Source of the DNA: Bacillota bacterium
GTDB lineage: Bacteria > Bacillota > Clostridia > Christensenellales > CAG-138
Direction of reading: 5' to 3'
Length of the DNA: 10,106 nucleotides
NCBI GenBank assembly: GCA_023461495.1
Contig: JAEYLA010000313.1
Location: forward strand, 1-10,106
Position numbers and translations under genes: made by a program. The notes below the pieces were generated by a model that searched no databases, was not told the origin of the DNA, and worked only from the letters and a program-made list of their open reading frames with translations. Position 1 is the stretch's first letter; every line of letters starts with the position of its first letter. This document shows positions 1 to 6,216 of this stretch, one piece after another.

Positions 1-410
1 TGGTAGAAGATGTCCACATACTCAAGCTGCAGCCGCTTTAGGCTTTGATCCAAGCTGGAAAGCAGGTATTTCTTAGAGCCCCATTCCCCGTACGGTCCGG
101 GCCACATATGGTAGCCCGCCTTGGTGGAAATCACAAGCTCATCGCGGTGGGCGCGAAGCTCGCGCCGCAGTACGCAGCCAAGCATTTCTTCCGCGGAGCC
201 CGGCGGCGGGCCGTAATTGTTGGCGGCGTCGATATGCGTGACGCCGTGGTCAAACGCGCCGCACAGGATGTCCCGGCAGGCTTCATAGCTTTGCGCGGCT
301 CCGAAGTTGTGCCAGATGCCAAGGGAAATTGCGGGCAGCTTCAGCCCGCTGCTGCCTGTCCGGCGGTACAGCATGGTATCGTACCGGTGTTCGTTTGCGC
401 GGTAATCCAT
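1..410 (-). CDS. yghZ: Aldo/keto reductase, YghZ (L-glyceraldehyde 3-phosphate reductase) type, 3' end cut by window edge
   Basis: The first 136 residues are visible and the frame is still open at the window edge. It is an NADPH-dependent aldo/keto reductase of the TIM-barrel superfamily, expected in the cytosol. The beta-1 region reads SLGIWHNFG (29-37). The catalytic Asp and Tyr sit in HIDAANNYG (D61, Y66), followed by PPPGSAEE, and the catalytic Lys is K97 in ISTKAGY. The stretches WHNFG, ANNYGPPPGSAEE, STKAGY, MWPGPYG, KYLL and SLDQSLKRL match what I recall of E. coli YghZ, which reduces L-glyceraldehyde 3-phosphate and methylglyoxal. The ATG at 408-410 is preceded by GGAGG at a spacing of 6. 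The gene lies 36 bases downstream of the SPFH gene on the same strand, so the two are probably cotranscribed. The family call is firm; the exact substrate is inferred from similarity. Confidence 0.93.
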   Translation of the reverse strand, partial: MDYRANEHRYDTMLYRRTGSSGLKLPAISLGIWHNFGAAQSYEACRDILCGAFDHGVTHIDAANNYGPPPGSAEEMLGCVLRRELRAHRDELVISTKAGYHMWPGPYGEWGSKKYLLSSLDQSLKRLQLEYVDIFY

Positions 411-446
411 AGGCGGCCTCCTTCATATCAGCATGCGGCGGCGTGA

Positions 447-1541
447 TTACACCTTTTTACGCGTGCTTAAAAGTTCTTTCAGCTGTCCAAGCAGGTCTCC
501 ACCGGAAACGGAGATGTTGCCCACCTTGTCGCAAATGCGCTCAAGATATTCCAGCTCCTTGAGTTTATAGAGGGTTTCGTTTTCCTCCATCAGCCGGGCG
601 GTATTCAAAAGGCTCCTTGTAGAAGCTACTTCTTCCCTGCGGGCGATGACGTTTGCCTGCGCCGTCTTTTCCGCAATCAAAACGCGGTTTATGATTTCGC
701 GGATATCTCCGGGGAGAATGATATCCTTGACGCCCGCGGACAGAAAGGTCACTCCAAGCGCCGCTGCCTGTTGGCCGATCGCCTCGCACAGTGCGTTTGC
801 TATAGTCTCACGCTCATTGAGGAGCGCGTCGAGCGTACTGCCCGCGACCTGTTTGCGCACGGCAAGCTGAACCAGCGTATAAATCTGCCCCTGATGGTTT
901 TCAAACCGCTCCGCCACAAGGTCGGGGGCAGTGACTTCATACTGCACGGCAAGGTTTAAGCGCACCGGTATGCGGTCTTCGGTTAGGATCTCCTGACCAT
1001 TGATCTCCAGCTGCTGCTGCCGGAGACTGATGCAACGCACCTCCATCTGCACGGGGCCATTCCAGAAATGATATGCGCCGGGCGTGAGCTTGCGCTGGAA
1101 CTTGCCGTCATAATAGAGATACCCGGCTTCTCCTTCCTGTACGGTAAAGCGCTTCCATTGCAAAACGCCATGGTAGAGCCGCACGGTCTCTGCGGGTACT
1201 TCGGGATCGGAGCAGGGCAGGTATGTAAGCGTCAGGCTGCCATCCATATTCCACCAGGCGCCATCGCTGATGTCCGGCGCATAAATCGGTACGCCGTGTC
1301 TGCACATAACCATCACATGCTCCGGCTTCTTTTTTAAATGCAAGATAGAACGTGAAAATTCCTCATCCCGGAGCAGCACGTGCAGCGGTACCGAGGATTT
1401 TACGGCGCCCTCCGCTTCCATAAGTTCAACGCGATAGCCCATGAGCTTGGTTACGCGGTGCTTGCCAGGCAGCAGAAGAGAGACAAAACGTCCGTGCCGA
1501 ATTAGGATGCCACGCTGCTTGTCGTTGATTGTAACTCTCAT
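447..1541 (-). CDS. SPFH/band-7 (slipin-like) protein without a membrane segment
   Basis: 364 residues. Residues about 135-300 form an SPFH/band-7 domain: the usual features are visible in RIPVRLNLAVQYEV (190-203), the helix around LVQLAVRKQVAGSTLDALL (223-241) and GVTFLSAGVKDIILPGDI (263-280). An Ala/Glu-rich helix follows (about 281-335), as in stomatins and slipins. SPFH proteins form membrane-associated oligomeric scaffolds. This one has no hydrophobic N-terminal hairpin or transmembrane helix, so any membrane association would be peripheral. The N-terminus holds a repeated beta motif: GILIRHGRFVSLLLPG (11-26) resembles GYLYYDGKFQRKLTPG (140-155). The frame stays open 51 codons further upstream, but that part is low-complexity, Cys/Pro-rich and without family resemblance. 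The ATG at 1539-1541 follows an AAGG-containing site and begins the conserved beta strand. An aldo/keto reductase follows in the same unit; the functional link is unknown. Confidence 0.88.
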   Translation of the reverse strand: MRVTINDKQRGILIRHGRFVSLLLPGKHRVTKLMGYRVELMEAEGAVKSSVPLHVLLRDEEFSRSILHLKKKPEHVMVMCRHGVPIYAPDISDGAWWNMDGSLTLTYLPCSDPEVPAETVRLYHGVLQWKRFTVQEGEAGYLYYDGKFQRKLTPGAYHFWNGPVQMEVRCISLRQQQLEINGQEILTEDRIPVRLNLAVQYEVTAPDLVAERFENHQGQIYTLVQLAVRKQVAGSTLDALLNERETIANALCEAIGQQAAALGVTFLSAGVKDIILPGDIREIINRVLIAEKTAQANVIARREEVASTRSLLNTARLMEENETLYKLKELEYLERICDKVGNISVSGGDLLGQLKELLSTRKKV

Positions 1542-1663
1542 ATGATGATCCCTTCCGGTTATTTGGCACAGGGAGCCCGCCGCCTGACACGGGGCAGGGC
1601 TTGAGCTTAGGTGCGCACAGGCGGTACAAATGTATGGCCCATGCGCGCGCCGCGCGATATCCG

Positions 1664-1684
1664 GCCTGCCGCAGGGCGGCAGGC
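1664..1684. repeat. Perfect 9-bp inverted repeat in the SPFH gene leader
   Basis: GCCTGCCGC and GCGGCAGGC are separated by 3 bases (1673-1675). Only a short T run (TTT) follows on the plus strand and none on the minus strand, so it is not a convincing terminator. If the SPFH transcript begins upstream of it, it would form a very stable hairpin about 125 bases before the start codon. No function is assigned. Confidence 0.5.
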
Positions 1685-1700
1685 GGCTTTGCATGCTCCC

Positions 1701-1716
1701 GTGCGCAGGGGCGCAC
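1701..1716. repeat. Second short inverted repeat in the SPFH gene leader
   Basis: GTGCGC and GCGCAC flank a 4-base AGGG loop. It lies 16 bases from the previous inverted repeat, so the leader of the SPFH gene could fold into two consecutive GC-rich hairpins with similar purine loops on the plus strand. No function is assigned. Confidence 0.4.
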
Positions 1717-1815
1717 AGGAAAACTGGGGATCCGTGTGGTACAAACAGGGCTGTACGGCCCGCCGCTTTTCTGCAGGCCCGGCAGGCCTCTTTGCGTGAA
1801 CATCCAGGTACCGGC

Positions 1816-1899
1816 TGGTGCCGGTGGGGGAGTCGAACCCCCTTGCAATTTGAGTAGGCGATACCGGCCTACGCGGTTGCCCAAAAACGCCGGTATACA
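1816..1899 (-). tRNA. tRNA-Leu-like sequence: intact T arm, acceptor 3' strand and CCA, but not a complete tRNA
   Basis: On the minus strand there is a textbook T arm: GGGGG, loop TTCGACT, CCCCC (1826-1842). It is followed by ACCGGC and then ACCA, exactly the 3' end expected of a bacterial tRNA-Leu except for one missing C between T stem and acceptor. ACTCAAAT, resembling a Leu (CAA) anticodon loop, lies about 10 bases upstream of the T stem, but its flanks do not pair and there is no room for the class II variable arm. A GTAGGC/GCCTAC hairpin with a 7-base loop and a D-arm-like segment (GGCG ... GGGCAACCGCG) lie further 5'. The 5' acceptor strand is wrong at the expected place: GCCGGT, which would pair with the 3' end, sits only about 50 bases away, at 1862-1867. 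I read this as a decayed tRNA-Leu or an attachment-site remnant. A functional tRNA is not supported by a fold I can draw. Confidence 0.4.
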
Positions 1900-1970
1900 G
1901 TAACCCAGCGGGCCTGCACCGCGCAGCCTAAATAAAAGCTGCCGCCCCGGGGCGTGTGATGGACATATTT

Positions 1971-1979
1971 AGTATAACA
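1971..1979 (-). promoter_or_regulatory. Candidate extended -10 promoter reading toward the tRNA-like sequence
   Basis: The minus strand reads TGTTATACT, an extended -10 element (TG-N-TATACT), about 70 bases upstream of the tRNA-like segment. No good -35 element is visible at 16-18 bases. The same bases read TATAAC on the plus strand. Weak evidence on its own. Confidence 0.3.
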
Positions 1980-2018
1980 TTTGGAAGTGCAGGCGGCCAC
2001 GAGAAAATAGGAGGGAAT

Positions 2019-2051
2019 ATGAAATTCTGGTATGGAGATTGCAGGGCATAA
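2019..2051 (+). CDS. Possible 10-residue peptide ORF (MKFWYGDCRA)
   Basis: A 10-codon ORF begins with ATG just after AGGAGGG, with 4 bases between GGAGG and ATG, which is a little short. Its TAA stop merges into the A run at the foot of the duplicated hairpin at 2056-2092. The arrangement recalls a leader peptide in front of an attenuator, but nothing lies downstream on the plus strand except the antisense of ispDF, and no strong plus-strand promoter is visible. It may be chance. Confidence 0.15.
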   Translation: MKFWYGDCRA

Positions 2052-2092
2052 AAAAAGCGTCCGTGAACGGACGCTTCCGTGAACGGACGCTT
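2050..2092 (-). terminator. Rho-independent terminator of the ispDF operon with a tandemly duplicated arm
   Basis: Read on the minus strand, the stem AGCGTCCGT, loop TC, ACGGACGCT (2056-2075) is followed by seven T residues (2050-2056). It starts 16 bases after the ispDF stop. The 17-base word TCCGTGAACGGACGCTT (plus strand) occurs twice, at 2060-2076 and 2076-2092, so two mutually exclusive 9-bp or near 9-bp hairpins can form; only the promoter-distal one abuts the T run. Confidence 0.88.
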
Positions 2093-2107
2093 TGCACGCT
2101 ATGAAAG

Positions 2108-3283
2108 TTAAAGAGAATATAACAGCGCCACAGCGTTGGCGCGGATGCACTCGCCGCGTCCCTCCGGGCCCGCGCCCTCTGTGGTGGTGGCCTTGAGGCC
2201 GATTCGGTCGGGCGGAAGCTTTAACGCAGCCGCCAAAAGCTCGCGCATTTCCGGGAAATGTGGGGAGAGCTTCGGGCGCTCTGCAACAACCGTCACATCC
2301 ACATTACGTACGCCGTAGCCTGATGCGCGCAGGCGGTCCGCCACGCGCATCAGCAGTGTCACGCTGGAGATGCCCTTGTACTTGGGATCGCTGTCCGGAA
2401 ACTGCACACCGATGTCGCCCATGCCGGCGGCGCCAAGCAGCGCGTCCATGAGCGCATGGGTGAGCACATCCGCGTCCGAATGGCCAAGCAGGCCCTTTTC
2501 AAACGGGATATCGACGCCGCCCAAAATCAGCGGACGGTTTTCCGTCAACAGGTGCACATCCTCCCCGCAGCCCACCCGCAGCCCCGCATGCGCGCCAAGG
2601 CCCGCGGCGGCGGCGCACAGATGCTCCTCCAGCCAGACAAGGTCTTCGGGCGTGGTCAGCTTGCGGTTGTCGATGGAGCCGTTGACAAAGTGCACGGCAT
2701 GTCCGGCATGCGCATAGAGGGTGCTGTCGTCCGTTGCAAGGAACCCTTCCTGCTGCGCTTTTTCGTAGGCTGCGAGTATGGAGGTGCAGTCAAACGCCTG
2801 CGGCGTCTGCGTGTGCAGCAGTTCTTCACGCGGCAGCGCGTTGATTTTTCCGGATTCGCCCGGCTGTACGTGCAGCACCGTATCCCGCACGGGAATCGCT
2901 GCAACGCCGCTGCCATAGAGGCGGACGCTGTCGATGCAGGCGTGGATGAGGCCGGGTGTCGCAAGGCAGCGCGCCGCGTCGTGGATGACGGCGATACCCG
3001 GCTGTGTAGAGAGCAAGCCCTGGTAAACCGAATCCTGCCGCGCAGCCCCGCCGTCGCAGACGGTAACGGGCACGCCCGCGCGCTGCGCGAGCGCCTCCGC
3101 ATAGGGCTTTGTTGCGTCATTGACTACGATGACAATGCGGTTCACGCCGCCTTTGACAAGCGTTTCCAGGCTCATATGCATGGGCGTCTTGCCGTTTGGC
3201 AGGCGGTATAGAAGCTTATGAAAGCCCATGCGCTGGGAATCCCCCGCGCACAGGAGAATGCCGGTGATGCTCCTGGTTCTCAT
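2108..3283 (-). CDS. ispDF: Bifunctional IspDF: MEP cytidylyltransferase / MEcPP synthase
   Basis: 391 residues, a fusion of two MEP-pathway enzymes of isoprenoid synthesis. The N-terminal IspD domain (1-225) would make CDP-methylerythritol from MEP and CTP. It shows AGDSQRMGFHK (13-23), VIHDAAR (99-105), VRDTV (132-136), HTQTPQAF (157-164), ATDDS (183-187) and the NRKLTTPEDL ending (206-215). The C-terminal IspF domain (235-391) makes methylerythritol cyclodiphosphate with loss of CMP. It shows the metal ligands D242 and H244 in GCGEDVH, then LLGHSDADVLTHALMDALLGAA (H268), DIGVQFPDSDP (290-300), NVDVTVVAERPKL (327-339) and KATTTEG...GRGE (364-377). The IspD nucleotide loop is unusual: Arg18 and Lys23 are closer than in typical IspD and the Lys is not preceded by Pro. 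The start overlaps the rqcP stop by 4 bases (ATGA), and a strong terminator follows. Fused IspDF is known in several lineages. Confidence 0.95.
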   Translation of the reverse strand: MRTRSITGILLCAGDSQRMGFHKLLYRLPNGKTPMHMSLETLVKGGVNRIVIVVNDATKPYAEALAQRAGVPVTVCDGGAARQDSVYQGLLSTQPGIAVIHDAARCLATPGLIHACIDSVRLYGSGVAAIPVRDTVLHVQPGESGKINALPREELLHTQTPQAFDCTSILAAYEKAQQEGFLATDDSTLYAHAGHAVHFVNGSIDNRKLTTPEDLVWLEEHLCAAAAGLGAHAGLRVGCGEDVHLLTENRPLILGGVDIPFEKGLLGHSDADVLTHALMDALLGAAGMGDIGVQFPDSDPKYKGISSVTLLMRVADRLRASGYGVRNVDVTVVAERPKLSPHFPEMRELLAAALKLPPDRIGLKATTTEGAGPEGRGECIRANAVALLYSL

Positions 3284-3531
3284 TGCGCATCCTCCAGCAC
3301 CGTATACATATCCGAAGCATCCGCCTTCAACGCATGCTCCTGTATGGAATTGACGCGCACGCTGAGCGTCTTGCCGCCAAGGCGCAGGGAGAGGACATCC
3401 CCCACCTTGACTTCCGCGGAGGGCTTTGCTTCCTTGCCGTTGATCTGCACACGGCCCAGAGAAGCGGCCTCGTTGGCGACAGTCCGCCGCTTGATCAGCC
3501 GGGAAACCTTCAGGTATTTATCCAATCTCAT
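3280..3531 (-). CDS. rqcP: RqcP, S4-domain ribosome quality control protein (YabO/Hsp15-like)
   Basis: 83 residues, almost entirely one S4 RNA-binding domain: MRLDKYLKVSRLIKRRTVAN at the start, GRVQINGKEAKPSAEVKVGD (26-45) in the middle, and the characteristic ending with MYTVL. This closely matches what I recall of Bacillus subtilis RqcP (YabO), which binds obstructed 50S subunits and helps RqcH add C-terminal alanine tails to stalled nascent chains. The length is typical. The ATG at 3529-3531 follows AGAGG. It overlaps ispDF by 4 bases, implying translational coupling. In Bacillus the gene lies beside yabP/divIC; here it is linked to isoprenoid synthesis instead, which looks like operon shuffling. 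Confidence 0.92.
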   Translation of the reverse strand: MRLDKYLKVSRLIKRRTVANEAASLGRVQINGKEAKPSAEVKVGDVLSLRLGGKTLSVRVNSIQEHALKADASDMYTVLEDAQ

Positions 3532-3556
3532 GTAAGACCTCTTTTCATTCCTGATG

Positions 3557-3580
3557 AAAATTGAGCCGCCGTATCGCGGC
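3557..3580 (-). terminator. Weak hairpin with short T run between the M1 peptidase and rqcP
   Basis: In the 51-base gap the minus strand can form CGCCG, loop CGATA, CGGCG, followed a few bases later by TTTT. The stem is only 5 bp and the T run is displaced, so at most it would reduce read-through into rqcP. Confidence 0.2.
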
Positions 3581-3582
3581 GT

Positions 3583-5214
3583 TTATGCCTTTGGCGCGGC
3601 AAGCTGCGCATCAATCCAGTCCGCAAGCGGCAGGCCGCTCGCCTCCTCAAATGCACGCACCACATCGGCCTTTGTGGCAATGCCGTAGGAATTGTCTTTT
3701 ATGTAAGCGCGCAGGCCGTTAAAAAACGCCTCGTCGCCGATTTTTTCGCGCAGCGCCGCGTACATGGCGGCGCCCCGCCAGTATGCGGCGTTCACATAGG
3801 CGTCCTCCGCCGCATAGGAGGAAAGGGCCCCGTCGATCTGCCCGCCAAGCTTGGCGCGCTCCACAAGGTAGCGGGTTTTCAGCGCCTCATAGGCCGCCGT
3901 ATTCCCCGCCTGCTCAAAGTACACAAGGCTGATATAGCCCGTGAGCGCTTCATCCAGCCACGGCGCATTGTATTGGTCGGAGCCGACCAATCCGTAGAAC
4001 CACTGGTGGAGGATTTCGTGGGCAATGGTCAGCTCCAGCTCCAGCTCCCGCCCGGGCAGATACAGCTCCCGCTGCACCATCAATAGGTTTGGGTATTCCA
4101 TGCCCGCATAGGCCATGTCTGCCTGCGCCACCGTCAGGGTGGAATAGGGGTAATTGCCTAAGATCGGGGAGAGCGTATGAAGAACGTTCTTCGCAATCAC
4201 AGCGCCGCGCCCGGCGCTTCCGTCGCTCAGGGCGTAGGAGTGAATCTCCACCCCACCCGCCGTTTCTGCCGCGTGCTGCATGGAAAACCCAAGCATGCAG
4301 GCAAAATCGCGCACCTGCGTGGCGGCGATATAGCTTACCCTGTCTGCGCCGTTCATTTCCGTCTTGGTAACGGCCCCGGTGGTGGCAAGGGAATAGTCCG
4401 CGGGGTAGCGGAGCGCCACGCGGTAATCCGCCGCCTCGCTGTAATAGGGATCGCCGATGGGCGCGTAAACGTCTTTCATCCAGCTGCCGTCCTGATATAC
4501 GGCGAGTATGGGCAGGAAATTGCCCAACTGATAGCCGAGTTCCGTCTTGCCAAAGCGTCCGTCGCGTTCGGGCACATCCACCACGAATTCAATATTGAGC
4601 TCCGTTTGCTCTCCGGGCAGCAGCTCCTTGACAAACGGCACCGTCAACAAAAGCCCGTCGTCGGAAAGCGTAAAGTAAGCAAGGCTGCCGTTGACGCTCA
4701 CCGAAGAAACGATGATGCCGCCCTTGTTAAATCCGCTTTTGTAGCTGTCGGAGGACTCTCCGGCCCCCGGAGCCGATGCGCTTTGGTAGGCGTTTGGCGG
4801 CAGGTGGAACAGTAGCTCATACAGGGTATCCCCTGTGACATTTTCGTAATTGACGCGCAGCATGGCATACAGCCGGTCATGCGAGGCCTTTAGCTCCATG
4901 GCAAGCGAATAGCTTGTTTTGGGCGCATTGGCGGGCTTGCCGAGGCCTGCCGTTACAGGTTCCTGCGCGGGCGCCGTTTCCGGCTGCGCGGAGGGCGCGG
5001 CAGAGGCCGCGGCCTCCGGCGATGTTGCGGCTGTGGGCGTCTGGGGGATGCTTTCACTTGGGGTGGGAGAGGGCGAAGGTGCTAAACTGCCGGCTGCCGG
5101 AAAGTCAAGCATGCCCGTAAAGAACAGAATCAGCAGCGTTGCGGACAGGCCAAGCAGGACAAACAGCCATACGGGGTTGCGCCGTCCTTTGTATCTGCCG
5201 CCGTATTTGGGCAA
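3583..5214 (-). CDS. Membrane-anchored M1 family zinc metallopeptidase (gluzincin aminopeptidase type)
   Basis: 543 residues. A short basic N-terminus (KGRRNP) precedes one transmembrane helix (about 15-34), then a Pro/Ser/Ala/Thr-rich linker (42-100), so the catalytic part should be outside the membrane. A beta-rich domain (100-310) resembles the M1 N-terminal domain. The catalytic domain has AGMEYPN (370-376, the GxMEN-like substrate loop), HEILH (399-403: zinc ligands H399 and H403, general base E400), third zinc ligand E422 exactly 18 residues after HEILH, and Y478 in AYWRGA as probable transition-state Tyr. It ends soon afterwards and lacks the long C-terminal domain of aminopeptidase N. 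The start is TTG (5212-5214), supported by AAGGAGG 7 bases upstream; that site overlaps the stop of the preceding gene, so the two are probably coupled. Likely role: trimming peptides at the cell surface; the substrate is unknown. Confidence 0.9.
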   Translation of the reverse strand: MPKYGGRYKGRRNPVWLFVLLGLSATLLILFFTGMLDFPAAGSLAPSPSPTPSESIPQTPTAATSPEAAASAAPSAQPETAPAQEPVTAGLGKPANAPKTSYSLAMELKASHDRLYAMLRVNYENVTGDTLYELLFHLPPNAYQSASAPGAGESSDSYKSGFNKGGIIVSSVSVNGSLAYFTLSDDGLLLTVPFVKELLPGEQTELNIEFVVDVPERDGRFGKTELGYQLGNFLPILAVYQDGSWMKDVYAPIGDPYYSEAADYRVALRYPADYSLATTGAVTKTEMNGADRVSYIAATQVRDFACMLGFSMQHAAETAGGVEIHSYALSDGSAGRGAVIAKNVLHTLSPILGNYPYSTLTVAQADMAYAGMEYPNLLMVQRELYLPGRELELELTIAHEILHQWFYGLVGSDQYNAPWLDEALTGYISLVYFEQAGNTAAYEALKTRYLVERAKLGGQIDGALSSYAAEDAYVNAAYWRGAAMYAALREKIGDEAFFNGLRAYIKDNSYGIATKADVVRAFEEASGLPLADWIDAQLAAPKA

Positions 5215-5226
5215 ACAAACCCCTCC

Positions 5227-6087
5227 TTACTTCGTTGACGCCGCCTGATAGGCGGTGAGTCCATACTGTGCGATCAGCGCGTCTAGCGTGCCGTCCCGCT
5301 TCATATCGTCTATAACCGTGTCCGCAAGCATTGCAAACGCGGCATTTTCCTGGCTGCAGGCCGCGGCATAGGAGGCCGTGCCGATCACCGTTTCGTTTAA
5401 GGAAAGTCCCTGTGTTAGAAGCGCCGGCACCTGCGCGCCGCAGGCCGCAAGATAGGAGAGCTTCCCGGCCTTGAGCGCCGTGACAAGGTCCGGATACGAG
5501 GCATAGTATTTGAAGCTGACAGGCGCCGCGAAGTCTTGCTTTTGTGCGTATGCCTTCCACGCGGCATCCGCGGCGCTGCCTTCAATCATGCCGATCATGC
5601 CGCCCGCAAGGCCCGCCCGTTCATCGCCCTTGCGGCAGACCAGGCGCACGCTGTCCCTGTAATAAGGCACACTGTACGCATAGGAAGCGGAAGACGTACC
5701 CGGAAGCTGTGCAAACGCAAGGTCAATGTCCCCGCTTGTGAGCTTGGGCAGCGCCGTATAGGCGGTTACCGGCACAAGCTCCAAAGCGATGTCCGGCTCC
5801 GCCTTTGGAAAGATCCGCTGCGCAATTTCGCGGGCAATGGAAATTTCAAGCCCTTCCCCGTCCTGTGCAAAGCCGGGCACATCGGTGCGCACGCCTACGC
5901 GCAGCACACCCACACGCTGTACGCTTAGCAGTTCCGGCGTATTGAGCAGCTGATCCTGAGGGCGCAGTACGAGGATCAGCAGCACCACAGCAAGAGCCGC
6001 CCCCACAATCAGGAAAAGGCGCAGCCGCTGCTGGAGCAGGTTCGCCATCGTATGGTGGACGCGCCGCCTGTTACGCCGCTTTTGCAT
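5227..6087 (-). CDS. Membrane-anchored solute-binding protein family 3 domain (periplasmic-binding-protein-like II)
   Basis: 286 residues. A strongly basic N-terminus (MQKRRNRRR) and one hydrophobic helix (about 25-41) are followed by a bilobal binding domain. Typical SBP_bac_3 features are VLRVGVRTDVPGF (61-73), LEISIAREIAQRI (80-92), LVPVTAYTALPKLTSGDIDLAFA (104-126), YYRDSVRLVCRKGD (142-155) and the C-terminal pattern of MKRDGTLDALIAQYGL (262-277). There is no lipobox Cys, so it is held by the uncleaved helix. The segment that normally carries the ligand-binding Asp in lobe 2 (Gly-x-x-Asp-Ala-x-x-x-Asp) reads GKLSYLAACGAQ, so ligand choice may differ from amino-acid binders. No ABC permease or ATPase gene is nearby. 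The ATG at 6085-6087 follows GGGAG; an internal ATG (codon 14) is possible but would remove the basic tail. It is the first gene of the leftward unit, 12 bases before the M1 peptidase. Confidence 0.85.
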   Translation of the reverse strand: MQKRRNRRRVHHTMANLLQQRLRLFLIVGAALAVVLLILVLRPQDQLLNTPELLSVQRVGVLRVGVRTDVPGFAQDGEGLEISIAREIAQRIFPKAEPDIALELVPVTAYTALPKLTSGDIDLAFAQLPGTSSASYAYSVPYYRDSVRLVCRKGDERAGLAGGMIGMIEGSAADAAWKAYAQKQDFAAPVSFKYYASYPDLVTALKAGKLSYLAACGAQVPALLTQGLSLNETVIGTASYAAACSQENAAFAMLADTVIDDMKRDGTLDALIAQYGLTAYQAASTK

Positions 6088-6119
6088 TGTACTCTCCCAC
6101 TATCTGAATCATGCGCTTC

Positions 6120-6140
6120 ATACCAATTACAAAGTGGTAT
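6120..6140. repeat. Inverted repeat ATACCA-N9-TGGTAT in the leader of the solute-binding protein gene
   Basis: A perfect 6-bp inverted repeat with a 9-base spacer lies 33 bases upstream of the start codon, within the predicted 5' untranslated region of the leftward transcript. A variant of its left half with the following bases recurs at 6339-6356. It could be an operator or an mRNA hairpin. Confidence 0.4.
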
Positions 6141-6187
6141 CAACGCGCCATAAGGCCTGGTTTCATGCCCAAAACCGCGTCAGGAGT

Positions 6188-6216
6188 ATTGTATCCCATT
6201 TGCTTGTGTCTGGCAA
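6188..6216 (-). promoter_or_regulatory. Sigma-A-type promoter of the leftward operon
   Basis: On the minus strand, TTGCCA (6216-6211) and TACAAT (6193-6188) are separated by exactly 17 bases, a near-consensus vegetative promoter. It would start transcription around 6180, leaving a leader of about 95 bases before the solute-binding protein gene. Confidence 0.7.

Noticed and set aside
1542..1694. N-terminal extension of the SPFH protein by 51 codons
   Set aside because: The extra residues are Cys/Pro-rich without family resemblance, cover GC-rich inverted repeats, and the ATG at 1541 starts exactly at the conserved beta strand with a ribosome binding site.
1816..1867. tmRNA 3' end
   Set aside because: The T loop is compatible, but the GCCGGT/ACCGGC stem is unlike the tmRNA acceptor, and no tag reading frame or pseudoknot region precedes it in the roughly 300 bases upstream.
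1871..1893. Integron attC-type recombination site
   Set aside because: The inverted words do not fit the RYYYAAC/GTTRRRY core pattern and there is no integrase or cassette structure.
2456..3211. 251-codon plus-strand open frame opposite ispDF
   Set aside because: It is antisense to a clear IspDF coding sequence, has no recognisable domain or ribosome binding site, and is explained by the high-GC third-position bias.
4177..4815. 212-codon plus-strand open frame opposite the M1 peptidase
   Set aside because: Antisense shadow of an intact metallopeptidase with all catalytic motifs; no family features of its own.
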